Positions 34,113 through 43,017 of a stretch of DNA of 64,000 nt are shown piece after piece (position 1 is the first letter of the stretch; each line of letters opens with the position of its first letter). The stretch covers positions 62,001 through 126,000 of the forward strand of contig JADDKJ010000001.1 of assembly GCA_033717875.1 (NCBI GenBank). The letters are read 5' to 3'. The position numbers and the translations under genes were made by a program. Below the pieces are notes generated by a model. It ran no database searches and was not told where the DNA came from. It was given only the letters and a program-made list of their open reading frames with translations. This DNA is from SBBG01 sp033717875. GTDB lineage: Bacteria > Pseudomonadota > Gammaproteobacteria > Ga0077554 > Ga007554.

Positions 34113-35807
34113 ATGGCGTTAATAAAAGCAGAAAACATGTCGGCGGCGATGCGCGGTTTTGGCGGATTGCCGGTATTGCGCCAGGCGGGGCTGATGATCG
34201 GTCTGGCGGCCAGCGTGGCGCTGGGCGTGGCGGTGGTGTTGTGGTCGAAGGAACCCGACTACCGCATCCTCTATAACGGGCTTGCGCCGCAGGATGCCAC
34301 CCAGATCGCCGATGCCCTGCAGAAGGACGGTGTTTCCTACAAGATCGACGAAACTTCAGGCGCGATCATGGTGCCCGGCGATCAGGTCCATGCCGCACGC
34401 CTGAAGATGGCCTCGCAAGGTTTGCCCAAGAGCGCCGCCGAAGGTTTCGAACTGCTCAACGAGCAATCCGCCTTCGGCACCACCCAGTTCATGGAAACGG
34501 CGCGCTATCAGCGGGCGCTGGAAGGGGAATTGGCGCGTACCATTTCCGGCCTGGGAAATGTCCAAAGCGCCAGGGTGCATCTTGCGCTGCCCAAGCAGTC
34601 CGTCTTCATTCGTAATCGGGAGCAGCCCAGCGCTTCGGTGTTGGTCAATCTCCATCCCGGCCGGGATCTGGAGGAGGGACAAGTTTCTTCGATCGTGCAT
34701 CTGCTGGCTTCCAGCGTTCCCAATCTCAAGGCTGATCGGATTACGGTGATCGACCAGAAGGGCCGTCTCCTGAGTTCTCCCGAAACCTCACAGAGCATGC
34801 GTCTCACCTCCAGTCAGTTCGACTACCGGCGGCGGCTCGAAGAATATTACATCAAGCGCATCGAGGACATCGTTTCGCCGATCGCGGGCGCCGGCGGCGT
34901 GCGGGCGCAGGTCGTCGCCGATCTCGATTTCAGCGTCACGGAACAAACCCAGGAAACGTATAACCCCGAGCAGCCCAATCAACCGGCGATACGCAGCGAG
35001 CAGACGGCGGAAGATCAATCCACCGGCGCGGCGTCGGTGGCCGGCATTCCGGGGGCGTTGACCAATCAGCCGCCCACGGGCGGAACGGTGACGCCGCCCA
35101 ACCCGGCCGCGCCGAATGCGGCGACCACTCAGCCGCCACAACCGCCGAGCAACAGCAGCAAACGCGCCACGCGCAATTACGAGCTGGATAAAACCATCAG
35201 CCATACCCAGATGCCGACCGGTACGGTGCGCCGCTTGTCCATCGCGGTGGTGGTCGATGACCATCAGAAACTGGGCAAGAAAGGTGCAGTGGTGCGCACC
35301 CCGCTCAAGCCCGACGAGATCGCGCGCATCACCACCTTGGTCAGGGAGGCGGTCGGTTTCAATGAGCAACGCGGCGACAGCGTGAATGTCATAAATGCTT
35401 CCTTCTCGCTGCCCGTCGAAGCGCCGCCGCTGGAGTTACCCTTGATGGAGCGCCCCTGGATATGGGAAGTGGCGAAAATAGCACTCGGCGCCCTGGCGGT
35501 GTTATTCCTGATCTTCGGCGTGTTGCGCCCGGTGCTGCGCAGTCTGGCGGAAAAAGGCAAGGCGCGGGAAGCGCCGTCCGCCGGGGAATTGGCGGTATTG
35601 GCGGCCCAAGGACAGTTGCCCGAACTGAAGGAAGACATGGTGAGCCTGCCGGGTGTGGGCGCTGCCCAGCAGATGGCGGGACAGCTCGCCGCACCGCCTC
35701 CTGTGCATAATCATGAGGCGCAACTTGAAGCCGCCAAGGCCCTGGTGGGGCAGGACCCGAAACGCGTAGCGCAAGTCGTGAAAGGCTGGGTGGCGAGCGA
35801 TGCCTGA
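34113..35807 (+). CDS. fliF: Flagellar MS-ring protein FliF
   Basis: A 564-aa inner-membrane protein with two membrane helices (about residues 27-47 and 450-470). The YscJ/FliF ring-building motif is seen in PDYRILYNGLAPQDATQIAD and the region after it. A Pro/Thr/Asn-rich linker lies at about 300-350. The C-terminal cytoplasmic tail that binds FliG ends PKRVAQVVKGWVASDA. It overlaps fliG by 8 bp. Confidence 0.96.
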   Translation: MALIKAENMSAAMRGFGGLPVLRQAGLMIGLAASVALGVAVVLWSKEPDYRILYNGLAPQDATQIADALQKDGVSYKIDETSGAIMVPGDQVHAARLKMASQGLPKSAAEGFELLNEQSAFGTTQFMETARYQRALEGELARTISGLGNVQSARVHLALPKQSVFIRNREQPSASVLVNLHPGRDLEEGQVSSIVHLLASSVPNLKADRITVIDQKGRLLSSPETSQSMRLTSSQFDYRRRLEEYYIKRIEDIVSPIAGAGGVRAQVVADLDFSVTEQTQETYNPEQPNQPAIRSEQTAEDQSTGAASVAGIPGALTNQPPTGGTVTPPNPAAPNAATTQPPQPPSNSSKRATRNYELDKTISHTQMPTGTVRRLSIAVVVDDHQKLGKKGAVVRTPLKPDEIARITTLVREAVGFNEQRGDSVNVINASFSLPVEAPPLELPLMERPWIWEVAKIALGALAVLFLIFGVLRPVLRSLAEKGKAREAPSAGELAVLAAQGQLPELKEDMVSLPGVGAAQQMAGQLAAPPPVHNHEAQLEAAKALVGQDPKRVAQVVKGWVASDA

Positions 35808-36813
35808 AGCGCAAAAGGAATTATCCGGCAGCGAGCGGGCGGCCATTCTGCTGATGAGTCTGGGTGAGAAGGATGCCGCCGAGATATTGAAGCACATGGG
35901 ACCCAAGGAAGTTCAGAAACTCGGTCAGACCATGGCGGGGTTGACCAATGTCACCAAGGAGCAGGTCGGCGTCGTCCTCAGTGAGCTGATTATCACAGTG
36001 GAAGGACAAACGTCGCTGGGCATCGGTTCGGAAGACTATATCCGCAAGGTACTGAATCAGGCCCTGGGCGAGGACAAGGCGCGGGGCGTGCTCGACCGGA
36101 TTCTGCTGGGGCGCAACACCAAGGGCCTGGAGGCGCTGAAGTGGATGGATCCCAAGGCGGTGGCGGAAATCATTCGCATGGAGCATCCGCAAATCATCGC
36201 GATCGTGCTGTCCTATCTCGATGGCGATCAGTCGGCACAGGTGCTGTTGCAGATGCCGGAACGCATGCAATCCGACTTGCTGATGCGCATCGCCTCGCTC
36301 GATGGCATACAGCCGGCGGCGCTGCGTGAACTGGATGACATCATGGAGCGGCAGTTCGCGGGCAACAGCGGCAATGTCAAATCCGCCAGTGTCGGCGGTG
36401 TCAAAACGGCCGCCAACATCCTCAACTTCATCGACAGCTCGCGCGAAGTCAAGATCATGGAAAACATCAAGGATGTCGACGCCAATCTGGGACAAAAGAT
36501 CGAGGATCTGATGTTCGTCTTTGCTGACCTCGTGGATATCGATGACCGCGGCATCCAGGCACTGTTGCGCGAGGTGTCGAGCGAGAGCTTGTTGCTCGCC
36601 CTGAAAGGCGCCGATCAGGAGTTCAAGGACAAGGTCTTCAAGAACATGTCCAAGCGCGCGGCGGAAATGCTGCGCGACGATCTGGAGGCCAAGGGACCGG
36701 TGCGCCTCAGCGAAGTCGAAGCGGCTCAAAAAGAGATACTCGCCATTGCGCGCCGCATGTCGGAATCGGGTGAAATCATGCTGGGCGGCAAGGGAGGCGA
36801 GGAATTTGTCTAA
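35800..36813 (+). CDS. fliG: Flagellar motor switch protein FliG
   Basis: A 337-aa rotor protein that generates torque with the stator. The N-terminal FliF-binding domain (LSGSERAAILLMSLGEKDAA), the middle EHPQIIAIVLSYLDGDQSA with the EHPQ motif, and the C-terminal torque domain with DDRGIQALLREVSSESLLLA and charged residues are all intact. The family length is about 330-340. A small overlap with the fliH TTG start suggests coupling. Confidence 0.97.
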   Translation: MPEAQKELSGSERAAILLMSLGEKDAAEILKHMGPKEVQKLGQTMAGLTNVTKEQVGVVLSELIITVEGQTSLGIGSEDYIRKVLNQALGEDKARGVLDRILLGRNTKGLEALKWMDPKAVAEIIRMEHPQIIAIVLSYLDGDQSAQVLLQMPERMQSDLLMRIASLDGIQPAALRELDDIMERQFAGNSGNVKSASVGGVKTAANILNFIDSSREVKIMENIKDVDANLGQKIEDLMFVFADLVDIDDRGIQALLREVSSESLLLALKGADQEFKDKVFKNMSKRAAEMLRDDLEAKGPVRLSEVEAAQKEILAIARRMSESGEIMLGGKGGEEFV

Positions 36814-37462
36814 GATCATCGCCAACAAGCTCATCCCGTCGGATAGCTTGAGCGCCTATCAGCGTTGGGAAGCACCTCAGGTTCGAGTGGAAGAAGAACA
36901 GGATAAAGCCGTTCTTCCCACCGCCGGGCAGATCGAGCAGATCCACCGGCAAGCGTATGAAGAGGGCCATGCCCAAGGCTTGCAGGAGGGGCGTGCACAA
37001 GGCCGCATCGAAGGGCTGGCCGAGGTGCGGTTGCAGGCGCAACGCCTGGAACACATCATCGGCGCCTTGAGCAAACCATTGGAGCAGCTCGACGAGGATG
37101 TGGAGAAAGAGTTGGTGGCGCTGGCCATTGCCATTGCGCGCCAAATCGTCCGGCGCGAGGTCAAGGCCGATCCGGGGCAAATCATCGCTGTCGTGCGTGA
37201 GGCCGTGTCCGCCCTGCCGTTGGGTTCGCGCAATATCCATTTGCATCTTCATCCCGAAGACGCCACGCTGGTCAAAACCGCGCTGTCTCTTTCCGGGAAT
37301 GACAAACAGTGGCGTATCGTCGAGGATCCGGTGCTCACCCGCGGTGGCTGCCAGGTGATAACCGACACCTCACGGATAGACGTTTCTCTCGATCACCGCG
37401 TCGCGGCGATTGCCGCATCTCTGCTGGGCGGAGAACGAGGCAATGACAATGACGATGTCTGA
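36806..37462 (+). CDS. fliH: Flagellar export ATPase regulator FliH
   Basis: A 218-aa peripheral protein that anchors and restrains the FliI ATPase. It has a Gly-repeat helix (YEEGHAQGLQEGRAQGRIEG), the typical GxxxG pattern of FliH, and a C-terminal E2-like domain (VRREVKADPGQIIAVVREAV, CQVITDTSRIDVSLDHRVAA). The TTG at 36806 is chosen because GAGGCGAGG lies before it and the protein then opens MSKIIANKLIPSD, as in other FliH; the frame upstream reads antiparallel to fliG. Confidence 0.93.
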   Translation: MSKIIANKLIPSDSLSAYQRWEAPQVRVEEEQDKAVLPTAGQIEQIHRQAYEEGHAQGLQEGRAQGRIEGLAEVRLQAQRLEHIIGALSKPLEQLDEDVEKELVALAIAIARQIVRREVKADPGQIIAVVREAVSALPLGSRNIHLHLHPEDATLVKTALSLSGNDKQWRIVEDPVLTRGGCQVITDTSRIDVSLDHRVAAIAASLLGGERGNDNDDV

Positions 37463-38798
37463 CATCCGGCGCGGCCGCCTCTGGAGGGATCGTCTCGCGC
37501 AATATCATCCGCGTCTGGCCGTGCCACTGCCGCTCATCGTGGAAGGTAAACTCACCCGCATGGTGGGTTTGACACTGGAAGCGGTGGGCTGCCAGGCCGC
37601 CATAGGCGAGCGTTGCCTGGTGATGGGGCCGGGCGGAGATATCGTGGAAACCGAGGTGGTCGGTTTTTCCGGCAACAAGACATTCCTCATGCCTACCGGC
37701 GAGATACGCGGCCTGATGCCCAATGCTCGGGTCATTCCTGTGCGGCATGCTTACGATGTTGCGGTAGGAGACGCGCTGCTAGGCAGGGTGCTGGACGGCG
37801 GCGGTCAGCCGCTCGATGGCCGCGGATCGCTACGAACCGAGGCGGTCATGCCGCTGTCCGGGCGTCCTCTCAACCCCTTGGGGCGCCGTCCGATACGTGA
37901 ACCGCTGGATGTCGGTGTGCGCGCCATCAACGCGTTACTGACGGTCGGGCGGGGACAGCGTATGGGTTTGTTCGCCGGCAGCGGCGTGGGTAAAAGCGTG
38001 TTGCTCGGCATGATGACACGTTTTACCAATGCCGATGTCATCGTGGTGGGCCTGATCGGCGAACGTGGCCGCGAAGTAAAGGAATTCATCGAAAACATCC
38101 TCGGCGACGAAGGCATGGCGCGCGCGGTGGTCGTGGCCGCGCCCGCCGATCATACGCCGATGATGCGCTTGCACGGCGCGATGCTGGCGACCAGCATCGC
38201 CGAATATTTCCGCGATCAGGGCAAGCAGGTGCTCTTGCTGATGGATTCGTTAACGCGTTTCGCCCAGGCCCAGCGCGAAATCGCATTGGCAATTGGCGAA
38301 CCACCCGCCACCAAAGGCTATCCGCCCTCGGTATTCGCCAAACTTCCCCAACTCGTGGAACGCGCCGGCACCAGCGATGAATCGGGCGGTTCGATTACCG
38401 CATTCTATACTGTATTGGCCGAAGGCGACGATCAACAGGATCCCATCACCGACGCCGCGCGCGCCATACTCGACGGCCACATTGTCCTGAGCCGTCAATT
38501 GGCCGAGGCTGGGCACTATCCCGCCATCGATATCGAAGCCTCTATCAGCCGTGTCATGACCGAGGTGACCTCCGCGGGACATCAGAACACCGCGCGGCGT
38601 TTCAAGCAGCTCTATTCCTCCTATCAGCAAAACAAGGACTTGATCAATATCGGCGCGTATAGCCGAGGCGGCGACCCCAATATCGACCAAGCCATCGACT
38701 ACCAGCCGCGCCTGCTGAGCTTCTTGCGTCAGGGAATGAACCAGCCAGTACCGTTGGCGGAGAGTATCGCCGGATTGAATGAATTGATTGGCGCTTGA
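37443..38798 (+). CDS. fliI: Flagellar export ATPase FliI
   Basis: A 451-aa F1-beta-like ATPase that unfolds and feeds export substrates. Walker A is GLFAGSGVGKSVLL, Walker B lies in VLLLMDSLTRFAQAQREIAL, and GEPPATKGYPPSVFAKLPQL is a FliI signature. ATG 37443 is chosen, with GAGG upstream and overlap with fliH; ATG codons at 37449 and 37455 are alternatives. It is followed by a REP insertion before fliJ. Confidence 0.96.
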   Translation: MTMTMSDIRRGRLWRDRLAQYHPRLAVPLPLIVEGKLTRMVGLTLEAVGCQAAIGERCLVMGPGGDIVETEVVGFSGNKTFLMPTGEIRGLMPNARVIPVRHAYDVAVGDALLGRVLDGGGQPLDGRGSLRTEAVMPLSGRPLNPLGRRPIREPLDVGVRAINALLTVGRGQRMGLFAGSGVGKSVLLGMMTRFTNADVIVVGLIGERGREVKEFIENILGDEGMARAVVVAAPADHTPMMRLHGAMLATSIAEYFRDQGKQVLLLMDSLTRFAQAQREIALAIGEPPATKGYPPSVFAKLPQLVERAGTSDESGGSITAFYTVLAEGDDQQDPITDAARAILDGHIVLSRQLAEAGHYPAIDIEASISRVMTEVTSAGHQNTARRFKQLYSSYQQNKDLINIGAYSRGGDPNIDQAIDYQPRLLSFLRQGMNQPVPLAESIAGLNELIGA

Positions 38799-38819
38799 AT
38801 AAGGATTTTTTCAAAGAAT

Positions 38820-38840
38820 GTAGGGTGCGCCACGCGCACC
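38820..38840 (+). repeat. REP palindrome between fliI and fliJ
   Basis: GTAGGGTGCGCCACGCGCACC, 22 bp after the fliI stop, with a degenerate second arm (GAGCACCCTGCG) at 38849-38860. It lies between an AAGGA ribosome-site-like sequence and the fliJ start. Confidence 0.75.
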
Positions 38841-38863
38841 ATCCTCTAGAGCACCCTGCGAAT

Positions 38864-39319
38864 ATGACCAAATCACAACGCCTGAAGCCCATCATAAAAT
38901 TGTCCGATAACCGGCAACAGGACGCCGCCAGGGCGGTGGTATCGAGCAGGCGTGTCCTCGACGAGCGACAATCCAGGCTCTCCGATCTCAACCGCTATCG
39001 CGATGAATATGTGTCGCGATTAAAAAATATCGGAGCCGCAGGGATTTCGGCGAGCCAATTTCATGAGTATCGGGTTTTTCTAGCGAATCTCGATTTGGCC
39101 ATAACCCAGCAGGAAAAACTGGTTCTGATGGCCGGTCATGATGTCGAAGATAAGATACGCCTTTGGCGTCAGGCGCGCGGCAAGGCCAAGGCGCTGGATA
39201 CGGTTTCCATAAAATACAGGGATGAGGAACAACACCTGGAGGATCGGCGGGAGCAGCTTGTTTCAGACGATCAGGCGCAGCGCGTCCTCAGGAAAAAGAA
39301 CGGTGCCGGACCCCGTTAA
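38864..39319 (+). CDS. fliJ: Flagellar export chaperone FliJ
   Basis: A 151-aa coiled-coil protein that sits in the FliI ring. It reads MTKSQRLKPIIKLSDNRQQD and AARAVVSSRRVLDERQSRLS, then long charged heptads to the end, as FliJ does. No ribosome site precedes ATG 38864; the sequence there belongs to the REP. A longer form from TTG 38795 through the REP would add 23 residues (MNKDFFKECRVRHAHHP...), which does not look like FliJ. fliK, often next, is not found after it. Confidence 0.85.
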   Translation: MTKSQRLKPIIKLSDNRQQDAARAVVSSRRVLDERQSRLSDLNRYRDEYVSRLKNIGAAGISASQFHEYRVFLANLDLAITQQEKLVLMAGHDVEDKIRLWRQARGKAKALDTVSIKYRDEEQHLEDRREQLVSDDQAQRVLRKKNGAGPR

Positions 39320-39359
39320 AGTATTTCTCAAAAAATTTCTGGATAACCCAATAATGGCC

Positions 39360-39386
39360 TAAAGTTATTCTCATGAATGACGATAA
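39360..39386 (+). promoter_or_regulatory. Sigma-28 promoter of the chemotaxis operon
   Basis: TAAAGTTA, 11 nt, GACGATAA: one mismatch in each half of the FliA consensus. It lies 82 bp before the STAS gene and puts the chemotaxis genes in the latest flagellar class. Confidence 0.75.
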
Positions 39387-39468
39387 TTATCGCAGATCAG
39401 GAATATCAAGAATTGTTAAAAAAGGTATCTAACCATTATGCGTGTTCATGGAAAAATCGCAGGGTGTT

Positions 39469-39753
39469 ATGACTGACAAACAATCCACGCATATCTCTTT
39501 CGAAGACTCCCTGGATATATCGAATGCGGGCGACTTGTATGACCGATTGCGCCAATCCATTGAGAGCAGCCGGCATATCACGCTTGATGCAGGCAGTGTA
39601 GAACGGGCCGATACGGCTGTGTTGCAGGTTTTATGCGCATTCTTCAAGGAAGCCGGCCAGCGGGGCATAGAAGTGAACTGGCAAAACCCGTCCGAATCTC
39701 TTGTTCGTTCGGCAAGGCTTCTGGGGGTTCATGAATTGCTGCGCCTTGCATAA
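39469..39753 (+). CDS. STAS-domain protein at the head of the chemotaxis operon
   Basis: A 94-aa single STAS domain. The position where anti-sigma antagonists carry the phosphorylated Ser (usually D-S-S) reads RADTAVLQ, so a Thr takes the place of the Ser. The C-terminal helix reads PSESLVRSARLLGVHELLRL. ATG 39469 has AGGGTG upstream; an in-frame GTG at 39442 would add nine residues. Single STAS proteins also stand first in several Shewanella- and Vibrio-like chemotaxis clusters; their role is not settled. It may be a scaffold or a phospho-switch partner. Confidence 0.8.
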   Translation: MTDKQSTHISFEDSLDISNAGDLYDRLRQSIESSRHITLDAGSVERADTAVLQVLCAFFKEAGQRGIEVNWQNPSESLVRSARLLGVHELLRLA

Positions 39754-39800
39754 GAAACTCATTCGGCGGGGCAGACATAATATCTTTCTGGTGGACGACT

Positions 39801-40163
39801 ATGGCGAAAATACTGGCTGTTGACGACTCCGCATCGATGCGGCAAATGGTGACATTCACATTGAAAAATGCGGGATTCGAGGTTGTCGAGGCGGTTGACG
39901 GGCAGGATGCTCTGAAAGTGGCCAAAACGACCAAGGTCAATCTGGTGTTGACGGACGTGAACATGCCTAATATGGATGGTATCACGCTGATTCGCCAGTT
40001 GCGCGCGCTGCCTGACTACAAATTCACCCCCATGCTAATGCTGACGACCGAGTCGGGAGACGGCAAAAAGAACGAAGGAAAGGCCGCTGGCGCGACCGGG
40101 TGGCTGGTGAAGCCATTCAACCCCGATCAGCTCATAGCCACCATCAAAAAAGTTTTGGGATAA
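39801..40163 (+). CDS. cheY: Chemotaxis response regulator CheY
   Basis: A 120-aa stand-alone receiver. Acidic pair at D8-D9 (AVDDSAS), phospho-acceptor Asp52 (LTDVNMPNMDG), conserved Thr in MLTTESG, and Lys in WLVKPF. CheA phosphorylates it, and CheY-P binds the motor switch. Together with the stand-alone size and cheA neighbour the assignment is firm. It ends 7 bp before cheA. No cheZ is seen in the window. Confidence 0.92.
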   Translation: MAKILAVDDSASMRQMVTFTLKNAGFEVVEAVDGQDALKVAKTTKVNLVLTDVNMPNMDGITLIRQLRALPDYKFTPMLMLTTESGDGKKNEGKAAGATGWLVKPFNPDQLIATIKKVLG

Positions 40164-40170
40164 AAAAACC

Positions 40171-42261
40171 ATGCCTATTGATATGGCCCAGTTTCATCAG
40201 ACCTTCTTCGAGGAAAGCTTCGAAGGTCTTGATCTCATGGAATCGGGGTTGCTCGATCTCAATGCCGGTGACGCGGATATCGATTTGATAAATACCATCT
40301 TCAGAGCCGCGCATTCCATCAAGGGGGGTAGCGCCACATTCGGTTTCAAGCTGATCCCGGAATTCACTCATATCATGGAAACGCTGCTTGATGAGATGAG
40401 GGACAAGCGTCGCCAGGTGACAGAGGAATCAGTTAATGTCCTGCTTCAGTCCGTGGATTGCCTGCGCGACATGCTGGCATCCGAGCGCGACGGAAGCCAT
40501 CTGGATCTGGATCGTGTCAAGCAGCATCAGGAAATGTTGCAGAAGATTTTCAATGACAAGGAGCTGTCTCCAGTTTCTGTGGTGAGCAATGGTTCACGAG
40601 AAAGGAATGATCAAGAACCAGGCATCTCAGGATGGCGCATAAAATTCCTACCCTTTAAAAACCTCCTTTCCAAGGGGAACGACCCGGTCAGGATGTTTCG
40701 CGAGCTAAGTCTGCTGGGCGATTTCAAGGTTACTGTTGATACATCCAGGTTGCCAGCGTTTTTTTCTCTTGTTCCAGAGGAGTGTGATCTTTGCTGGGAA
40801 CTTATCCTGAAAGGCGATGTGACCAAGGAAAGTGTCCATGAAATATTTGAATGGGTCGAGGATGATTGTGAACTTGACATTCTCCCGTTGTCATCGGAGA
40901 TGAGTGCTGGTGGCATGGCGGAGAAATCGGATCCGGCAAGCGCTGACGAAAAAGAAAAAAAAGAAGGAAGTCGGATACCCGAGGATATCAGGAAAGACGT
41001 CTCCAGAGTGGGCGAAAAACGAAATACCCAGCCTTCTTCCGAGAACAGTTCCATTCGGGTGGGCATAGACAAGATCGACGGCCTTATCAACATGGTTGGA
41101 GAGCTTGTTATCATCCAATCGATGCTGGCCCAATTGGGAAAGGATTTCGATATGAATCAGTTGGGAAAATTGCGCGACGGGCTATCTCAACTGGAAAGAA
41201 ATACCAGGGAGTTGCAGGAGAATGTCATGCGCATACGCATGCTTCCCATCAGCTTTGCCTTTAATCGTTTTCCAAGAATGGTTCATGATCTCAGTCAAAA
41301 GATGGGTAAAGAGATCGAACTCAAGATGTCGGGTGAAAATACCGAACTCGACAAGACGGTAATGGAAAAAATCGTTGATCCTCTCGTTCACTTGGTGAGA
41401 AATTCTGTCGATCATGGAATAGAAATGCCTGAAGTGAGAAGAGAAAATGGAAAACCTGAAACTGGATTGCTTCATCTCAACGCCTACCACAAGGGAGGAA
41501 ATATCGTCATAGAGATAAGCGACGATGGGGCCGGCCTTAATAAGGAAAAGATACTACGCAAGGCAAGAGAACGAGGTCTGGTCAAGGAAGATGAGGTTGT
41601 GTCGGAGGAGGGTATAAATGATTTGATATTCCTTCCCGGCTTCTCCACGGCGGAAATCGTGAGCGATGTCTCTGGGCGTGGCGTCGGTATGGATGTGGTT
41701 AAAAGAAATATTCATGCGCTGGGAGGAAAGATAGAGGTTGTTTCCAGCGAAGGAAAGGGAACCTCGTTCATCATCAGACTCCCCTTGACCCTGGCGATTC
41801 TCGACGGCCAACTGGTCAGCGCGGGCGATCAGATATACATCATACCCCTGGTTTCCATCATCGAATCGTTGCAGATCACTGAAAGCAATGTGAATCTGAT
41901 CGCGGGCAAGGCCGAAGTCTACAAACTAAGGGACGAATACATACCCATCATCAGGCTTTATGACGTATTCAACATTCCCCCAAGAAACACCGATCTGAAA
42001 GGCGGTCTCCTGGTCGTTGTCGAAGGCGATGGAAAGAAGGCGGGGGTTTTGGTTGATGATTTGCTGGATCAGCAGCAAGTCGTCATTAAGAGCCTGGAGA
42101 CGAACTTTAAACGCGTGGAAGGTGTTTCCGGGGCCACCATACTTGGAGATGGCACTGTTGCCTTGATCATGGATGTGTCCAGCCTGATAAGGCTGTCGCA
42201 CCAGGCAGGATCTATTAATTCCAGGCCCCTCACTTTCTTTGCCAATAGCAAGGCCGCATAA
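40171..42261 (+). CDS. cheA: Chemotaxis histidine kinase CheA
   Basis: A 696-aa kinase. P1 (1-125) carries the phosphorylated His48 in FRAAHSIKGGSATFGF. A second region (about 145-245) looks like a divergent P2-type domain, followed by a charged linker. P3 dimerisation (about 290-350), P4 ATP-binding (LVRNSVDHGIEMPE, ISDDGAGLN, GRGVGMDVVKRNI) and the P5 CheW-like regulatory domain (about 540-690) follow. It contains a poly-Lys/Glu linker (EKEKKEGSR). It phosphorylates CheY and CheB under control of receptors and CheW. The start at ATG 40171 follows a GGGATAAAAAAACC stretch with only a weak site. Confidence 0.96.
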   Translation: MPIDMAQFHQTFFEESFEGLDLMESGLLDLNAGDADIDLINTIFRAAHSIKGGSATFGFKLIPEFTHIMETLLDEMRDKRRQVTEESVNVLLQSVDCLRDMLASERDGSHLDLDRVKQHQEMLQKIFNDKELSPVSVVSNGSRERNDQEPGISGWRIKFLPFKNLLSKGNDPVRMFRELSLLGDFKVTVDTSRLPAFFSLVPEECDLCWELILKGDVTKESVHEIFEWVEDDCELDILPLSSEMSAGGMAEKSDPASADEKEKKEGSRIPEDIRKDVSRVGEKRNTQPSSENSSIRVGIDKIDGLINMVGELVIIQSMLAQLGKDFDMNQLGKLRDGLSQLERNTRELQENVMRIRMLPISFAFNRFPRMVHDLSQKMGKEIELKMSGENTELDKTVMEKIVDPLVHLVRNSVDHGIEMPEVRRENGKPETGLLHLNAYHKGGNIVIEISDDGAGLNKEKILRKARERGLVKEDEVVSEEGINDLIFLPGFSTAEIVSDVSGRGVGMDVVKRNIHALGGKIEVVSSEGKGTSFIIRLPLTLAILDGQLVSAGDQIYIIPLVSIIESLQITESNVNLIAGKAEVYKLRDEYIPIIRLYDVFNIPPRNTDLKGGLLVVVEGDGKKAGVLVDDLLDQQQVVIKSLETNFKRVEGVSGATILGDGTVALIMDVSSLIRLSHQAGSINSRPLTFFANSKAA

Positions 42262-42273
42262 GGAGAACACGCC

Positions 42274-42789
42274 ATGAATCCGAATCAACTGGAGAACAGC
42301 ATCTCCATCAATGAATCCGTAGTTTATTCCAATCAATATCTGACATTCATGCTGGCTGGCGAAGAGTATGGGGTCGATATTCTCAGGGTGCAGGAGATAA
42401 AAGGATGGAACAAGGCCACGTCAATTCCAAATACGCCTGAATATATTCAGGGTGTTATCAATCTCAGAGGAACCATCGTTCCCATAGTTGATTTGAGGCG
42501 CCGGTTTGGCTTGGAAAACGCCGAATATGGACCGACGACCGTGGTGATCGTGCTGAAAGTTGTCGGTGCGGATGGGAATCGGATCATGGGCATTGTTGTC
42601 GATGCCGTGTCGGATGTCTACAACGTGCCGGCCGATGAGATAAAACAGCCGCCGGATTTTGGCAAGGCGGTGAGTGTCGATTTTATAAAAGGTTTAGCGG
42701 CAGTATCGGGGAAAATGGTGATTATTCTCGATATTGACCACTTGCTCAACTCATCGGCCGCGTTCCATCTGGATGCGTCCGTTAATTGA
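42274..42789 (+). CDS. cheW: Chemotaxis coupling protein CheW
   Basis: A 171-aa adaptor that links CheA to the receptors. It has the core motifs YGVDILRVQEIKGW, IPNTPEYIQGVINLRGTIVP and VDLRRRFGLE. The AAGGAG site lies 10 bp before the ATG. The length is typical. Confidence 0.95.
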   Translation: MNPNQLENSISINESVVYSNQYLTFMLAGEEYGVDILRVQEIKGWNKATSIPNTPEYIQGVINLRGTIVPIVDLRRRFGLENAEYGPTTVVIVLKVVGADGNRIMGIVVDAVSDVYNVPADEIKQPPDFGKAVSVDFIKGLAAVSGKMVIILDIDHLLNSSAAFHLDASVN

Positions 42790-42805
42790 TAGTTGGAGGT
42801 CCGCT

Positions 42806-42961
42806 GTGGAGCCAATCAACGAATTAGATGAATCTTTGATGAACGTGGAAAACGATAATGGTAGAAATGCCGAAGAAGAAGAGCGGAACGAAATCCATCT
42901 TAAATTTATAGAAGAAGATCTCATTGAAGAAATATTTTCTGGAATGGCGTGGAACGGATAA
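42806..42961 (+). CDS. Small acidic protein, 51 aa, between cheW and the chemoreceptor
   Basis: GTG 42806 follows a strong TTGGAGGT site and gives a 51-aa protein with a very acidic middle (NVENDNGRNAEEEERNEI) and an amphipathic end (LKFIEEDLIEEIFSGMAWNG). There is no signal peptide or membrane segment. It fits snugly between cheW (16 bp) and the receptor gene (56 bp). The good ribosome site and placement suggest it is real. I know no family for it; a peptide that binds a chemotaxis protein by its C-terminal helix is a guess. Confidence 0.6.
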   Translation: MEPINELDESLMNVENDNGRNAEEEERNEIHLKFIEEDLIEEIFSGMAWNG

Positions 42962-43017
42962 GTCAACGACTTTCTAATTAATACATAAGATTTTTTAAAG
43001 GATACAGGAGATTTGTT

